Assembly: GCF_040954645.1 (NCBI RefSeq)
Contig: NC_092806.1
Coordinates: 113,313,958-113,377,957, forward strand
Source: Diabrotica undecimpunctata
Lineage: Eukaryota; Arthropoda; Insecta; Coleoptera; Chrysomelidae
DNA: 64,000 bases
Direction of reading: 5' to 3'
The notes under the pieces were generated by a model, which saw only the letters and a program-made list of their open reading frames with translations, was not told the DNA's origin and ran no database searches. Numbering within the stretch: the stretch's first letter is position 1; each line of letters begins with the position of its first letter. The position numbers and the translations under genes are program-made. This document shows positions 10,706-22,912 of this stretch, piece after piece.

Positions 10706-11994
10706 ACTAAATATTACTGAATAGACCAGGGCGGATTTGTTCTGAGGTGAATGTAAATCGGATTTTTGCAGAAAAAGTTACATACTAACTTCAGTAATAA
10801 TAATTAGCTTATTCTTTCTTTCAAATAGATCGTGAGTATTAATTAAAACATTTAAATATTTAAAAATTACTTAAACATCGTTTTACTACCTTTCCTTGCT
10901 TATATCTTTAAAACGATTCTTTTTGGAGCAAAGTTGTACTGAAGCAAAATAACGATAATTGAATTTTCTATAAGAAGTGTTAGGTTAAAAATGTGATAAT
11001 TTATTACCCTTGCTGCAAAATAGCAATAAATACAAAAAGGGGAGAAACAAGCCTTATCTTATTCAATGTTTTGCAACCACTTAGATTGCACTTAGAACCT
11101 TTATGATTCGTCTAAAAAATCTTTATAATATATAATTTTGCAATCCATTTTTATTAATTGAAATTTTTAAAACCCTTTACAACAAAAATTAGAACATATA
11201 ATTACATCGGATTTAAAAAAATTGCTCCCTTTGAAGCCGAAAAAATACATTTTTTACGTCTACCGATTTTGAACTTTAAAATTCAATTTTATTCAACTTA
11301 GTTTTTTTGGTATTTTTCAATACCGATCGTTCTTATTATTATAGTATTAAGTATATGTTAAGTATCTTTAAAATATGAAAATTTTTATCGAGAAAGCTAC
11401 GAAAGAAAAAGGTAATGGTTTAAAGATTATCATCGTATGGTTTATAACTTCGTCGCAAATGCCGGTCAATTTTTACTGGTAGTGTCTCAGGAACAACTAG
11501 TAATTTAACTTTTTTGTTTTTCATTTCAAAGAAGCATCTTGCTGAGTCTTTTCCAACCCATTTTCTGAATTTAATTTAAGTTAATACTTACCGAGATATA
11601 GAGTCCGCAAAATATTCCGATTTTTATTATATAAAGTGCGTTTATAAAGAAAAATTGTTTTTTTATAAAAAAAAAGTTAAAAATTTTGCAAACTTTTATA
11701 TGGTCTAGTTTTTGTTCTGCAATATTTTTTAATATTGTTCTGAAGCTATTTTCTTGTAGTATTTTCAAGAAATTACTATTTTAATGGGAATAAGCCACAA
11801 TTGAACTTTAAAATAAGTTTATTGGCGTTTCAATTTCCACTTCGGCAATCGTTTTAAAATGAATACATTTAGAAGATGCCAAAAATTATCTACATAAACT
11901 AGAAATTCTTTGAAAAATTCAAATATTTTTTATGAGATCAACTTTGATTCAAAACATCTGAAAAAATGGTTGTGTTTTTGCGGATGAATATATT
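10706..11994. other. Unassigned AT-rich repeat-like DNA
   Basis: No coding homology. Phrases such as GGGGAGAAACAAGCC (about 11040) and AATCGTTTTAAAATG (about 11850) recur in similar form near 12015 and 23690, suggesting older dispersed repeats, but I could not define boundaries. Confidence 0.35.
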
Positions 11995-12470
11995 TAATTG
12001 ATAACCACTCGAATAAAGGGGAGAAAGAAACAAAAATCGTTATTTGTCGCATTTAAATGAGGTTACGTGCTTAAAATATGGCAAAAAATATCATAAAAAT
12101 GGGTGATTTTCGAATTTTGAGGATTTTCAAGAGCGAAAGTAAAAAATTTTAATTATTTAAAAGAGCGAAAAAAAATTCAAAAAAAACAATAATCTAGAAG
12201 TTTGCTAATAATTACTTACATAACCTAATTTTTTTTTGAAAAATTCAAATATTTTCCTAAGCTTAATATTGATCCAAAAAATCTGAAAAAAAATCAAAAG
12301 GTTTTTGGGCGTTAAAATGTCTGTTCGAGAATTTTTTCAGATTTTTTAAATCCAAGAATCGCTCAGAAATTTTTTTTCGAAAAAATCCCATTTTGTGCAA
12401 TAGGGGACCTAGGGGCCAACTAAAGAGATCAAAATTTTGCTAAAGGGGTTTCTAAATCTGGAATTTCAAG
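11995..12470. repeat. Dispersed repeat, copy 2
   Basis: Second copy of the repeat at 2960-3756, same orientation. The best aligned part corresponds to 3355-3756. It ends with GGGGACCTAGGGGCCAACTA. It is uninterrupted here, which supports the reading that the LINE tail in copy 1 is a later insertion. Confidence 0.6.
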
Positions 12471-12869
12471 TGCCCCACCCCAATAAAAACCCAACCGAGT
12501 GCAGATTTAGCATCTTATCCAGCTATAGCCTTTAAACGCTGACAATTAATAGTTTTTTTATTACACGAATGGTCGCGTCAAGTTTCCCACGCTTCTTCAC
12601 ATTGTTAAGTGAAGGAAAAACGGATCTGTCACACCTTGCGCGTGTACTGACGTGTTTAAAATTGCTTCGCTCTATTTAGATGTAGCTCTATCTAGATGTA
12701 AGTTTCTATCTCATAGTTTCAGTTTATAAACATGGTTTCTTCCTTTCCATTGTTTTTATTTCAAAACCACGCAGTCACTGCCACTGTTGAGCTAATCTTA
12801 ATGAATACGGATCTCCCGTATTTCCTTTTAGTAGGGCAATTATCGGGTAATTGGATTTTTTTAGTATAG
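12471..12869. other. Unassigned spacer
   Basis: Slightly more GC-balanced than its surroundings. It contains a near-duplicated phrase TAGATGTAGCTCTATCTAGATGTAAG near 12680 but nothing recognisable as a gene. Confidence 0.35.
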
Positions 12870-15145
12870 CATGTATCATACTTGGAATAAGTGAAATGAG
12901 ATGACCAGGGTCTGACAAAGTAACTATAGACTATCATATTGTATACTATTTAGGAGGAGACAGTTCAAAACTCAAAAATGGTATAGCAATAATTGTAACG
13001 AAAAAAAACAGATAAAGCTGTAAAAGGCGTCATCCTATTCTCAGTTAGGATACTAATGTTACAAATACAAACAAAAACAGTAAATGTGAATATATTACAA
13101 ACATATTCACCCACACATATCTATGAAGAAGAAGAAATTGAAAAATTCTATCTTGATTTAGAAAAAGTATTTGCATTTCCAAAGAAACACGAGAATATTG
13201 TCATGGGAAATTTTAATGGAAGATTGACGAAGGAGTAGAGGAAAGTATAGTGTGGGAATATGACATGAAAAAAAAGATAACCAAATAGACTTCATATGTA
13301 TAAATAAAAGACAGAAAGTCAGTATTAGCAGTCAAAACATATCCAAATAAAGATTCACCAACAGATCACAATATTCTAGTACGAAAAATAAGACTGAGAT
13401 TGAAAGCAAAGATAAAGGTACTGAGGAAAACTGGACGAGAATTAAAGATATATTAAAAGACCGCTTAAGAAATAAAAGTAAGTGCAGTAAAAACAAGAAG
13501 AAAACAAGGTGGATGTGATGACAAAAGAAATATTGAGACTAATGGATCAAAGAAGAGAAATCAAGATAAAAACGGATACAAGAGGATCCACGCAATAATC
13601 ATTCAGAACACATTCGAAAACACAATTACATAGTAAATAATGTATTGAAATAAAACAATATAAAAAGAAACACGAGACATTTTATTTGCATAAAACATTA
13701 AAAGAGATCGCCGGAATCAAACCGAAACAACTATCCCAAAGTTAGAAGACAAAAACCGACACAGAATATTAGATATCAATGAACAGTTAAAATAATGGAA
13801 AAACTACATTTCTAAATTATTTGAAGATGAAAGAGTAGAACACTATACACCGATTGCTCTAACAGGTCTATCTACAAAAGTAAGTGAGGTTACGTGGACA
13901 ATAAGTCTGATGAGCCACATTTTGAAGATGTTTCTGCGAGTAATACGTAGCAGAATATACAGGATATTAGAGGAGAGAAATAGCAATACTCAATTCGAAT
14001 TTAGAAGTGACTTAGGTATGAGAGAAGCCTTGTTTAGTATCCAGGTTCTGATCCAGAGATGCAGAGATATAAATCAAAATGTATACATCTGTGCAATCGA
14101 TTTTAAAAAAGTTTTTGACGAGGTTTGACATACCAAAATGATAGAAATATTGAAAACAGCTGGATTGGACGATAAACATTTTCGAATAATTACAAATCTT
14201 TTCTGGTATCAGTGGCAAAAATAAAAGTTGTACAAGAACCATTGGACGAAATAGATATAAAAAGAGGAGCGAGACAAGGCTGCATCATATTGCCTTTACC
14301 CTTTAACTTGTATTCGGAAGAAATATTTAAGGAAGCCATAATAGAGAAAAGAGAAGGTATTATTGTTAATGGTGTAACCGTAAGCAATATTAGATATGCC
14401 GACGATACATTGGTGCTGGCTAATTGCGGACAAGACCTTCAAAATCTAATGAACATGATAAAAAAACACAACGTTAAGAAAACTAAATATATGGTAGTTA
14501 GCAAACAAAAAGTCGGAGATGCCGTACTGGATGGAGTAGAGAAACTCGTGTAGCTCGGTAGTAATATCAATTTCAGCTGAGATCCAACTGTACCAATTAA
14601 AAGCTGCATAGAACAAGCCCAAGCCACTTTTGTAAAAATGAGAAACGTACTTTGCAGCCAAGATCTTAATATTGACCTTCGCGTTCGAACGGCATATTGC
14701 TATATTTTTCCAGTGCTAGTGTATGCAATGGAAGCGTGGGCCCTAAGTGAGGCGATACTTAAACGTTTGCAAGCCTTTGAGATGTGGTTTTATAAACGAC
14801 TACTACGAATAAGCTGGGCCGACATAATTAGAAATGAGGAGGTTCTTAGACGCCTGAACCAAACTACACAACTGGTCAATATAATAAAGAGGCTCAAGCT
14901 GGAATACTTTAGTCATATTATGAGACACCCTAAAAAATATGAACTCTTACATCTGATAATTTATGAAAATATTCGAGGTAAACGTGGTCTTGGTAGAAAA
15001 AGAATATCATGGCTGAAAAATCTAAGTCAATGGTATGGAAAATCGACTACAACATTATTTAGAGCTGCTATCAATTTGGTCACGATAGCGAATATGGTGG
15101 CCAATATGATATCCAACGATCGATAACGGTCATGGAACTAGAAGA
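12870..15145 (+). pseudogene. LINE with endonuclease and reverse transcriptase, broken
   Basis: Degenerate but long copy of the endonuclease-reverse transcriptase LINE family found repeatedly here. The endonuclease starts near 12880 (ILGISEMR, IVYYLGGDSSKLKNG), with 13056-13238 carrying LQIQTKTVNVNILQTYSP and the Asp-containing MGNFNGRL motif. Reverse transcriptase runs from about 13905: FEFRSDLGMREALFS, AIDFKKVFDEV (motif A), RGARQGCIILPLPFNLY (14263), IRYADDTLVLANC (YADD catalytic box, 14392). The C-terminal part at 14638-15126 has the usual YCYIFPVLVYAMEAW, FYKRLLRISW and KRISWLKNLSQWYG blocks. Stops near 13238, 14128 and 14553 inactivate it. The 3' tail is GAAGAATAAG-like. Clade placement (RTE-like versus CR1/Jockey-like) is uncertain. 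Confidence 0.85.
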
Positions 15146-15965
15146 ATAAGATGTAGCATAAAAATAATATGCCTGCTGAAATTGGTCTTGATACATTTTA
15201 TGCACAAACGATCAAGTAAATGCAATTTCTGTGCGTACATAAACGCATAATTTTTATCGCCAATTTATTTACTAATTTACATGGTTACGATGAAAAAAGA
15301 GATAAACCCAAACGAAGGGAATTTGTTAGTAAAAATATTAACGAAAGAGGCTAGTTATCAAACGTTTTTGCCGGTATTTTCCTGCTATAATGCCAGTAGT
15401 TTGTTTGACCTACGTAAAATGTCATACTATTTATTTGTCCGTGTATATGATTGTGATTTAAATTTTCTCAGCATGTAATCAACTTTAGTGACTATAAACC
15501 AGCAGTTTCCCGTTTACAATTTGTGCTTCTTGTTTTGTGTTTGTAATTATTCTCTCTTGGGATACCTGCTCTTCTTCATACATTAAACGAAGTTTCATAT
15601 TACTATTGCTTAATTTGGCAATATTTACATAATTGTAGATCACTGCGGTGTTCGTTTATCAAAAATTAATATTAGTAAACCGCACATTACAATAATAGCG
15701 GCAATTTCTAAACCTTTATTAAGGAATGCAAGGAAAGTGAAACTGATATGTGAGCCAAGACTAGCGTATACTGATTGATACCTTTTTCGATCTGGTGATT
15801 TGCATAATGGTTTCGTAAGTGTATGTGGTACCTTTTGTAGCGTAAATAAAATATAAAATGATACTGGTAGCCAATAAAATATTTTGGATTTTTTTTAAAC
15901 TATTATATAAACATAGAATATGTAATATTAACAAAAAAAAATGAGAAAGTTTGCCACTGAGTAAC
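15146..15965. other. Unassigned spacer
   Basis: AT-rich. A 65-codon open frame at 15281-15478 has no recognisable motif and is probably chance. Nothing else was seen. Confidence 0.35.
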
Positions 15966-15974
15966 ATCTCCTTT

Positions 15975-17019
15975 ATTTTTAATTACATCCAAAATTCTTC
16001 CAAAGTTCTGGCAAAATTATGGTGTAAATGAATCCCATATTTGTTGCAATTTTTGCTTCGATTTGTTGACGGGCCTGGCAGGATATTTCCTGAATACTTT
16101 TTTATTTCGCACTACAAAGTTTCTATGGAAAACAAGTCGGGACTGTTAGAAACCCTTTCCAGAAGTCATATACCATGCTCCTAAATCTATTTTAAACTCT
16201 TTTCTGAGGTATGGCAAACTGTGCCGTCCTGTTGAAAGGCACAATTTTTCGCTGATGTTAAACTTTGTTCCATAATCGGTAAAGAGAGTTTTCCAAAATC
16301 TTCAAATATTTGTCAGTATTTGCAATCCCATCGATAAAAAACAATTTTCCCACACCTTTAGAAGACATGCCGCCCAAATCATAACATACCTACGCAGAAA
16401 TTTTGGCTTTTCTCTTCAGGAAATCGGGATGAAAAGCTTCATTTTTACTGCAAATAACGAAACCTCAATGCACAGTTTAAATCTAGATTGATCACTCCAT
16501 TTATTTGCATCCCATGCTGAACGTGTCTAATCATAATACTCTTTTGAACATTTTAACCTATTTTTCTTTTCTTGTAATGTTCAGTGTGGCTTTTTCTTAG
16601 CCTAAAACAAAAAGAAATTTTTCAAAAACAATATGTACTGATTTATTCAACTATATACTTTGTAGTACTTAGTAAGTACTAAATCCTAATTTGTGGGGCT
16701 CTCGGAAAAATGTTGATTTAGAAACGTATTTTTCAACAACGTTATTTCACAAAATACTTAATTCTAGATAAGTTGCACGGCTATTTTTCACTATAATTCG
16801 TCTTAGTGGCCTCCCATCTGCTCCGGTTATATTATTTTTTCCTACATTTCTAGGTTTTGTGACGACTAAACCTGTAGTTTTGCAACTTCTGACTATATTT
16901 CTTACACTTTACCGTGCCAATTGCAACATATTCGCGTGGTCGGTATTGGATTTTCCAAAATTAAAAAATATAATTATGATTGCACAAATTTTCCCATCGC
17001 TAACTTTACTAAGCTTCAT
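15975..17019 (-). pseudogene. Tc1-like transposase relic with an internal interruption
   Basis: Reads on the minus strand from MKLSKVSDGKICAII (17019 downward) through an HTH region (SVRNIVRSCKTTGLVV) and IVKNSRATYLELSIL to HKLGF near 16685. After about 80 non-coding bases it resumes as AKKKPH near 16600, followed by RLKCSKEYYD and WSDQSRF with the first Asp (about 16505). WAACLLKVWE then shifts to MSSKGVGKLFFIDG. The second Asp is in FQQDGTVCHTS (about 16240) and the third in SNSPDLFSIETL (about 16145). Numerous stops make it dead. The interruption at about 16602-16680 ends in a pyrimidine-rich TTTTTGTTTTAG on the coding strand, resembling an intron acceptor, but the frames do not join cleanly. 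Confidence 0.75.
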
Positions 17020-17030
17020 TTGCTAAGTAA

Positions 17031-18150
17031 ATTAAAGTCTTTTAAAAACATAAGTAGATGGTATTTAATTCTGTGATTATTGAATTTTTCGCACTTTTCC
17101 ACTAGCACATGTTTTTCTATAAGGGGTGAACCGCACTCATTACAAATTGGACCTTCTTCTTTTTTAAACAAATGTTCGTGAGAAAACTGGGTATATCTAA
17201 GTCGTAAAAGGGAAATAATTATATGCTTTCGTCTGGATACCTCTGGTGAGATGTTTGCTTATTTTTTTTATCTCCTGAAGCTTTGATGGTGTATTGTTTG
17301 ATTGGTGAATTCCATGTATTGTTCCAGTTCTCGAACAGGTACTTTACAAAGCTTTTTAGATCCATACTTACATATTGGGGTGACATAAAAATAGTGTTAT
17401 CGTTCATGGCTTTTTTGGCATTTCTGTCTGCTGCATTGCCTGCTATTCCAAAATGTGACGGGACCCAGAAAAACTTAATGCTGTTTATCTTATTTGCATT
17501 TGCGTGCAATATCAGTTTGTAAATTGCATAGTGTTCTACTATTAATATTGTTGCAGTACCTGGAATTCTATGTTTGCGAATATTTGTGTTGTTAATTATT
17601 GCTACTCCGACTCCATTTTCAGTTTTAGACGTGTTTGTATAGTATACCATGTAATCGAAATGGGAGTTAATTAGATTAGATTAGATCAGAAGTGTTATAA
17701 GATAAGGTTAGGGTTGGTGCTATTTTTTGGAATTCTAATAGACTGCAATTGACCGTTGGAATTGTTTAATATCCAATTTTTACAATCGAAGGTGTAGATC
17801 AAGATAAATATAATATAAGGGTGGAGATTGCTTCCAGTTAAGTAGTTTCATTACATGATGGATTCTGCGAAAATATGGGAGATTATTTATTGGAATTCTT
17901 TTATTTAATAGGGTAATAGCTGCCTATAAAGCTTTAGCGTGTGTTCACCTATTTCAGCTTGTACGCTATTTATCGAAGTTGTTCTGTACGCACCAAGTAT
18001 AATCCTTAGGGAGCTGTTACATAACGTATCCAAAGGTTTTAAGGTTGTTGTGCTGGCAGATGCATATGCGACACATCCATAATTTTGGAAAAAATTAAAG
18101 ATTTATAACATGGGCAGTGTTTACCAGTGTTAAAATCATTTCGATATGAA
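17031..18150 (-). pseudogene. I-type LINE 3' half (RT thumb, RNase H, zinc-knuckle-like end)
   Basis: Minus-strand relic of a LINE of the I group, recognised by an RNase H domain after the reverse transcriptase. Order: LDYGCVAYASASTTTLKPLD and SLRIILGAYRTTSINSVQAE (about 18090-17970, thumb region), a broken linker, then an open 143-codon stretch at 17219-17650. That stretch has YYTNTSKTENGVGVAI (RNase H start; the first Asp is replaced by Asn), VEHYAIYKL (Glu kept), FWVPSHFGIAGNAADRNAK (last Asp kept), and a deletion where the central TDS motif should be. The end near 17160-17090 has a CNECGSPLIEKHVLVEKC Cys/His cluster. It is probably the same element as the ORF1 relic at 19030-19915. Confidence 0.75.
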
Positions 18151-18244
18151 AAAACTAACTGCTGGATATTACTTTTTCAATTTAATTGTTTAATAGTTGG
18201 AACTTTTTAAAGTTGGAACTGTTTTCCAATTTAAGTAGTTCTTT

Positions 18245-18790
18245 TACTTCTTCTTCTTCTTTATAAACAATTCTGCTTGTTCATTGGCGGATTAATACTT
18301 CTTTGAAAGGTTATCACTCCATCTTTTGAGCGGCCGTCCGATACTTTTTCTGCCCATTGTTGATTATCTCTTGCTATTTTGACGACACGGGTCTCCTCCA
18401 TTTTGCTTATGTGGTTATTCCATTTTTTTTTCTATTTAGTGTCCATGCGTTTATACACTGTAAGTTACATTTTCTTTTAACGTCTTCACTTCTCTTTCGA
18501 TCTCTCAGCGTATTTCCTGTGATTCTTCTCAATACTCTCATCTCTGCCGTTTTCTGTAGCCTTTGTGTTGTGACTGTGTCTGGGCTTGTTTCTGAGGTAT
18601 ATGTCAATATTCGTCTTACACTGCACTGGCTTTATAAATTCTTGACTTCATCTCAGTGTTAATGTGTCTGTTTCGCCATATAGTGTTATTGAGGCATCCT
18701 ACCAGTCTATTTGCTTTTTATACTTGATCTCTCACTTCTTTATCCAAGTCTCTATAGCTGGACAGTGGAGTTCCAAGGTAATTTGGTTAT
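18245..18790 (-). pseudogene. LINE reverse transcriptase C-terminal fragment
   Basis: Reads from about 18790 downward: YLGTPLSSYRDLDKEV, ANRLVGCLNNTIWRNRHIN, then at 18607 TYTSETSPDTVTTQRLQKTA, EMRVLRRITGNTLRDRKRSE and NRKKNGIT. It finishes in a plus-strand TTCTTCTTCTTCTT run near 18245, the complement of a GAA-rich LINE tail. It lies between the two halves of the I-type LINE and on the same strand, which suggests insertion into it. A matching target duplication was not found. Confidence 0.7.
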
Positions 18791-19029
18791 TATTAAGTTG
18801 AGTTAATCAAATATCATTCCTAGACATTAGACATTCCTTTATATGGGAAATATTTTGGTTTTAAAATTTTTAGTTTTGTATGTCTCGTTTGGTCAATCCC
18901 GAAATTATTCATACTTTAAGACATATGATTTTTAATGTTCATTGATCAATCTTTTAGCAGCTTCTTCGCTTTCTGTTGTTACTTTCTAGTTTTGTTTGAA
19001 TTTTATTATGTAATTTCTGGCCCATTTGT

Positions 19030-19915
19030 ATCTATCGTTCATGGGGTGAGTCTTGAATGGATAGTATTATGTTTTATAGGGTGCAGAATTGATGGCAGCC
19101 CTTATTCTTTTGGATGTAAACTACTTTTATTATATTCTTTGTGAAATAGGTTGGTTGCGAATTCTTCGAAGTTGGTAAATTACTTTCATGGTTGTCTATT
19201 GTGGGAATCTGCGAAGTGATATTGTGAGGTGGATTAAAAGTTGGAAGAGTATTTAGTATATCAAAATTAATTCGAAGAGAGGTTTGTGATGAACATTGTG
19301 AGGCAAGATGAAACAAAGCGATTGGTCGCTGGATAAAAATATTTGTAGTTAACATTATAATGTTTGACCACGATAAACTCAGGTCAATATTAACTAGGGG
19401 TTCTATGTATACTTCACTCCTAAAACTAAGTATGTAGCTATATTCAGGATTTGTAGCTATAATTCTCAAACACGTTATAGGTGACATCAATTTCAAGCCT
19501 AGGTTCTGAAGAAGATTGCTCAATATTTCATGTGAAATTGTTCGACTAACACTAGATAAAAGAAGGCGTTCTGATGAGGTGATTAGTCTAAGTGCTAGAA
19601 GTACTTCATTCTTTATTTTTATGGATCCTGTTTTAATGAGAAAGTCATCAACTACAACTTTACTGGAAATATAAATGCATACTCGATTATTAGAGATTCT
19701 TTAGGAATAAATAATATTGTTTGCTTGAACGAGTAGTCCTAGTTGCGATAGATAATCTTGTAATTTTGCGCCATTAATTGAACTGAAGATGATGGCCTGT
19801 TCTTTTAGTGGAAATGTTGGACTGGTTTGTTGAGGTACAACAGTAGAATACATTGGATTGCTTTGAGAAGTGGTAATAATTTCCATTGATAATAAATTAT
19901 TATTTTTCATTTAAT
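19030..19915 (-). pseudogene. I-type LINE ORF1 (Gag-like) relic
   Basis: Two open pieces on the minus strand, 19701-19910 (FSSINGAKLQDYLSQLG) and 19074-19523, joined by a frame change that still reads DDFLIKTGSIKIKNEVLLAL and ERLLLSSVSRTISHEIL. Then follow LGLKLMSPITCLRIIATNPE, YSYILSFRSEVYIEP and a Ser/Pro/Asn-rich tail. This is the pattern of the ORF1 protein of I-group LINEs, which binds RNA. The Cys/His knuckles expected after it are not visible. The reverse transcriptase core that should separate it from 18150 is missing. Confidence 0.6.
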
Positions 19916-20224
19916 TTTACTTGAATATGATTTCAAGTACGGCTCTGATTTTAATTGTTGTTAAGAACCTGTCCGATGTTGTGTTGATATGATGATATAT
20001 TGCAGTCACCCTTTATTATATCTTTTATTAGATTATAAGCATAGTTTTTATTATCGTTCCTAACTTATTTTTTCACGTTCTTGTTTAAACTTTTAAGCTG
20101 TCCTAAGTTTAATCTGTTTTGACTTGTCTTTCTGGGAGTAGTTTAATTGTGATGGATTTGTCCTTTACTTGATGGAAATTCATTTTCTCTAACAATAAAA
20201 CACTGAAAACTTTGTTTTAAAAAC

Positions 20225-21960
20225 TTTTACAAAATTTATTATTATATCTTATCACTACAGCTGTTTCGGTAGAGTGGCTTTCTCAAGTGATACATTTTGG
20301 ATATGTGTTTACACTTTATAGTCTTTAACTGAATAGGTTGAGGGGGGAAGAACTGTTTTTGTTCTTTTGTGAAGAATTTGAAATTCGTCATTAAAAGATT
20401 GATTATGATCTAGAAGGTGAAGTGCGTATGTAGATTCTGTTTTTCTATTATTGAAAGGACTTTTATGTTCTGCTATACGTTTGTTAAAAGTTCTACCTGT
20501 TTGATCAATGTAAGTTTTTGGGCAGTCGCCACACTTAAGTTTGTATACATTACTGTGTAACTGGTTTTTATTTTGGCTCTTGTTGTTCTTAATATATTTG
20601 CCTAAGTTGTTGTTTGTTCTAAAAGCTGATGTTATTCCTTTCTTTTTATGTGTTTTGCTATTTTTGTTGACATCTTGCCTGTATATGTTATCGAGCAGAA
20701 GGTACTGGGTTTTTTTTCTTGTGGTGGAAATACTAATTTCAGGGCTTTCTTATGTATTATTATGTATATTAAAATTTTATTAATTGTTTGTTCGTTGTAC
20801 CTATTGTTTACTCCTATTTGCTTAATAATATTTAATTCTTTCTCAAAGTTGCATTTTGACATCGGAAGTTCTATTAATTTATGTAACATGCTATGCTAAG
20901 CTGCCAATTTATGTTGTGTAAGATGAAATGATGAATTGTGTATAGTCGTGTCAGTATGGGTAGGTTTATGAAATACGGAGAACTCATGTTTGTTTTAAGT
21001 CTGATAATTTTTATGGAGTGAATTAATATACGATAAAAATTGGTTAAGTTGCCTGTTGGTTCCAGTCAAACATACCAGTACATCGTCTACGTATCTTCAC
21101 CAATATAAAAACTGTTTGAATACAGTCTGAGTACCGTTTGATGTTTTGAAATCTTTGTTTGTAGATGATCCATAAAAATATCTAATAGCAATGGGCTTCG
21201 AGGATTACCCATTATAAGTCCTGCACTGTTTTTTGTATATCCTTGATTATTAAATTCAAAGTAGTCCTGGTTTCTGCAAATTTCAAGAAGATGTAAAATA
21301 TCAGATGTAATGATTTGATTTGTAATATTATGGTCTAAAAGGCTTTTTACTACAACAAAAGTTTCTGTAGGGGTAATACTAGGAAAAAGATTTTTAACGT
21401 TAAATGAAATTACTCTGGAGTTGTTAGGTAATTGAAAATGTATTTTATTAACTAGTTCTATTGTATTTTTTACGGTAAATTTAGATGAAAATTTAGTGTA
21501 TTCTAAAATAAGCTCTAACGGTTTTTTTGAAAGTTTATATGACGGAACTGTATAAAAAGAAACTACAGGTCTTATTGGGTGATCAGGTTTGTGTTTAATA
21601 AAAGAGTATAATTTAGGAGGCTGTGTGTTCATGATATTGACATTTTTGTGTTGAATTAAGATATTATGTGGAAGTTTTGAAAACAAAGTTTTCAGTGTTT
21701 TATTGTTATAGTTTAATTGTATTAGGTTGAAGTTTATAATGTTTATAATTATAGATGATTTGGCTTTGTTTGTGTTTGAGCATATTTTTTTAACCGATGT
21801 TATTACGGTTACTTTTATTTTGTTGGCTAGTCCGTTTTTATTCATTTGTTTTAGTTTCTCTATTGATCTTAGTCTTGTGCTTAGCTCTTTTTAGTATTCA
21901 ATTTTTTTTCATTAAAATATCCTGTGATTATTACGAAGTTTATTATATATTATTAGTAAG
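20225..21960 (-). pseudogene. Penelope-like element: RT plus GIY-YIG endonuclease
   Basis: Near-complete Penelope-like element. The open 252-codon piece at 21087-21845 has the N-terminal part and RT motifs: PKLYSFIKHKPDHPIRPVVS, SFNVKNLFPSI (motif A, first Asp replaced by Asn), YTKNSAGLIMGNPRSPLLLD (motif B). Just past its end the YVDD box is readable near 21085 in a shifted frame (YVDDVLV). Then come HKPTHTDT-like and FEKELNIIKQIGVNNRYNE blocks (20889-20632). The GIY-YIG nuclease relic lies at about 20560-20440 (VYKLKCGDCPKTYIDQTGR; the second Gly of the motif is changed to Asp). The 3' region near 20300-20250 holds the ACCGAAACAGCTG motif typical of Penelope terminal repeats. Several frameshifts disable it. 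A strong GTAAGTAT splice-donor-like sequence lies on the coding strand near 22070. Confidence 0.85.
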
Positions 21961-22124
21961 TCAAAAGCATAACTAGGATACATCATTTGTGTTTTTAAAT
22001 AACATACATATAAAATCAGAGATTGGTGTTTTTTGAGATTAAACTAAATGTAAGACTAAATACTTACTATGTCCGGAGGTCGGCATAGGATTATAAAGTT
22101 TTTTCCTGGTTTTTTTTATTTACT

Positions 22125-22565
22125 ATGGAATCACTAACAGGAGAATTTTACTGTCATCATTGCAAATTACGAAGTTTGATTTCTCTTGCTTTCTTGCTGT
22201 TTTTAAATCTCGGTAAAATGATTCAGCTTCCTCGTCTGCTGAGTTTCCCGTCGGTACATATCCGTATCTTATCTGTAACCCCGTATATGCTGTTCAAAGC
22301 GATGATAAGATATAGGTATGACTCTGTTTGATATTGCACAGAACATCGTTACTTTATAGGTAGCTCTTTTATTTATCATGAACGCTACATCGCCTGGATG
22401 ATCATTTTCTACGGAGTTTTTCTGGTATAGCTCTTGACCAGATTTTAAAATGGTATATGCTTCTCCTGTTAGGCGAGTTTCACATAGACCAAATGTATCT
22501 CATTTGATATTTGAGAGCTCTTGTTCTAATTCTTCAAGGTCTTCTTGGGTCCTCATAGTTTGGGG
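22125..22565 (-). pseudogene. LINE endonuclease fragment
   Basis: Minus strand from about 22560: TMRTQEDLEELEQELSNIK, GLCETRLTGEAYTILKSGQE, DVAFMINKRATYKVTMFCAI, then in a shifted frame YGYVPTGNSADEEAESFYRD. These are blocks of an apurinic-type LINE endonuclease (ISET and INKR-like motifs). The catalytic GDFN box and reverse transcriptase are absent, so this is an internal fragment. It lies just upstream of the Penelope element but is unrelated to it. Confidence 0.65.
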
Positions 22566-22669
22566 CGATTTATGAAAATAGAACCTGAAGGCGTAAATAC
22601 AACTTTAAGCTACATAACATATACAAACGGAAGTTTGGTGGTAAAAATATTGTTGGCATAATTAAGCAA

Positions 22670-22912
22670 ATATGTCTAGAATGTACAGGGCATGTAGCGT
22701 GGGCATTGTCAAATATGATCAAAAAAATTACAACTACGCAACCAGTGGGTACGAGTAAACTGAGTAAACTAAAGCTTAGTTAGAGAGACTGCGTAATGCA
22801 AGATGCTGAAAAGATCTACTGGATGATACCCGAAAATCCAAACATGGAACAGAACAATAATGCGTAGGAAACTTAAGTTAGAGGCCGTCTAAAAGCTGTC
22901 GAACCATTAATA
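22670..22912 (+). pseudogene. Possible LINE tail fragment
   Basis: Plus strand shows LECTGHVAWALSNMIKK and RDCVMQDAEKIYWMIPENPN, reminiscent of the WAGHVARM ... RPRKRWxDxVxxD pattern at LINE C-termini, ending in an AATAATAATAA run. Frames are broken and the match is partial; treat as tentative. Confidence 0.4.

Noticed and set aside
17283..17522. Plus-strand 79-codon hydrophobic frame as a membrane protein
   Set aside because: Antisense to the RNase H region of the I-type LINE.
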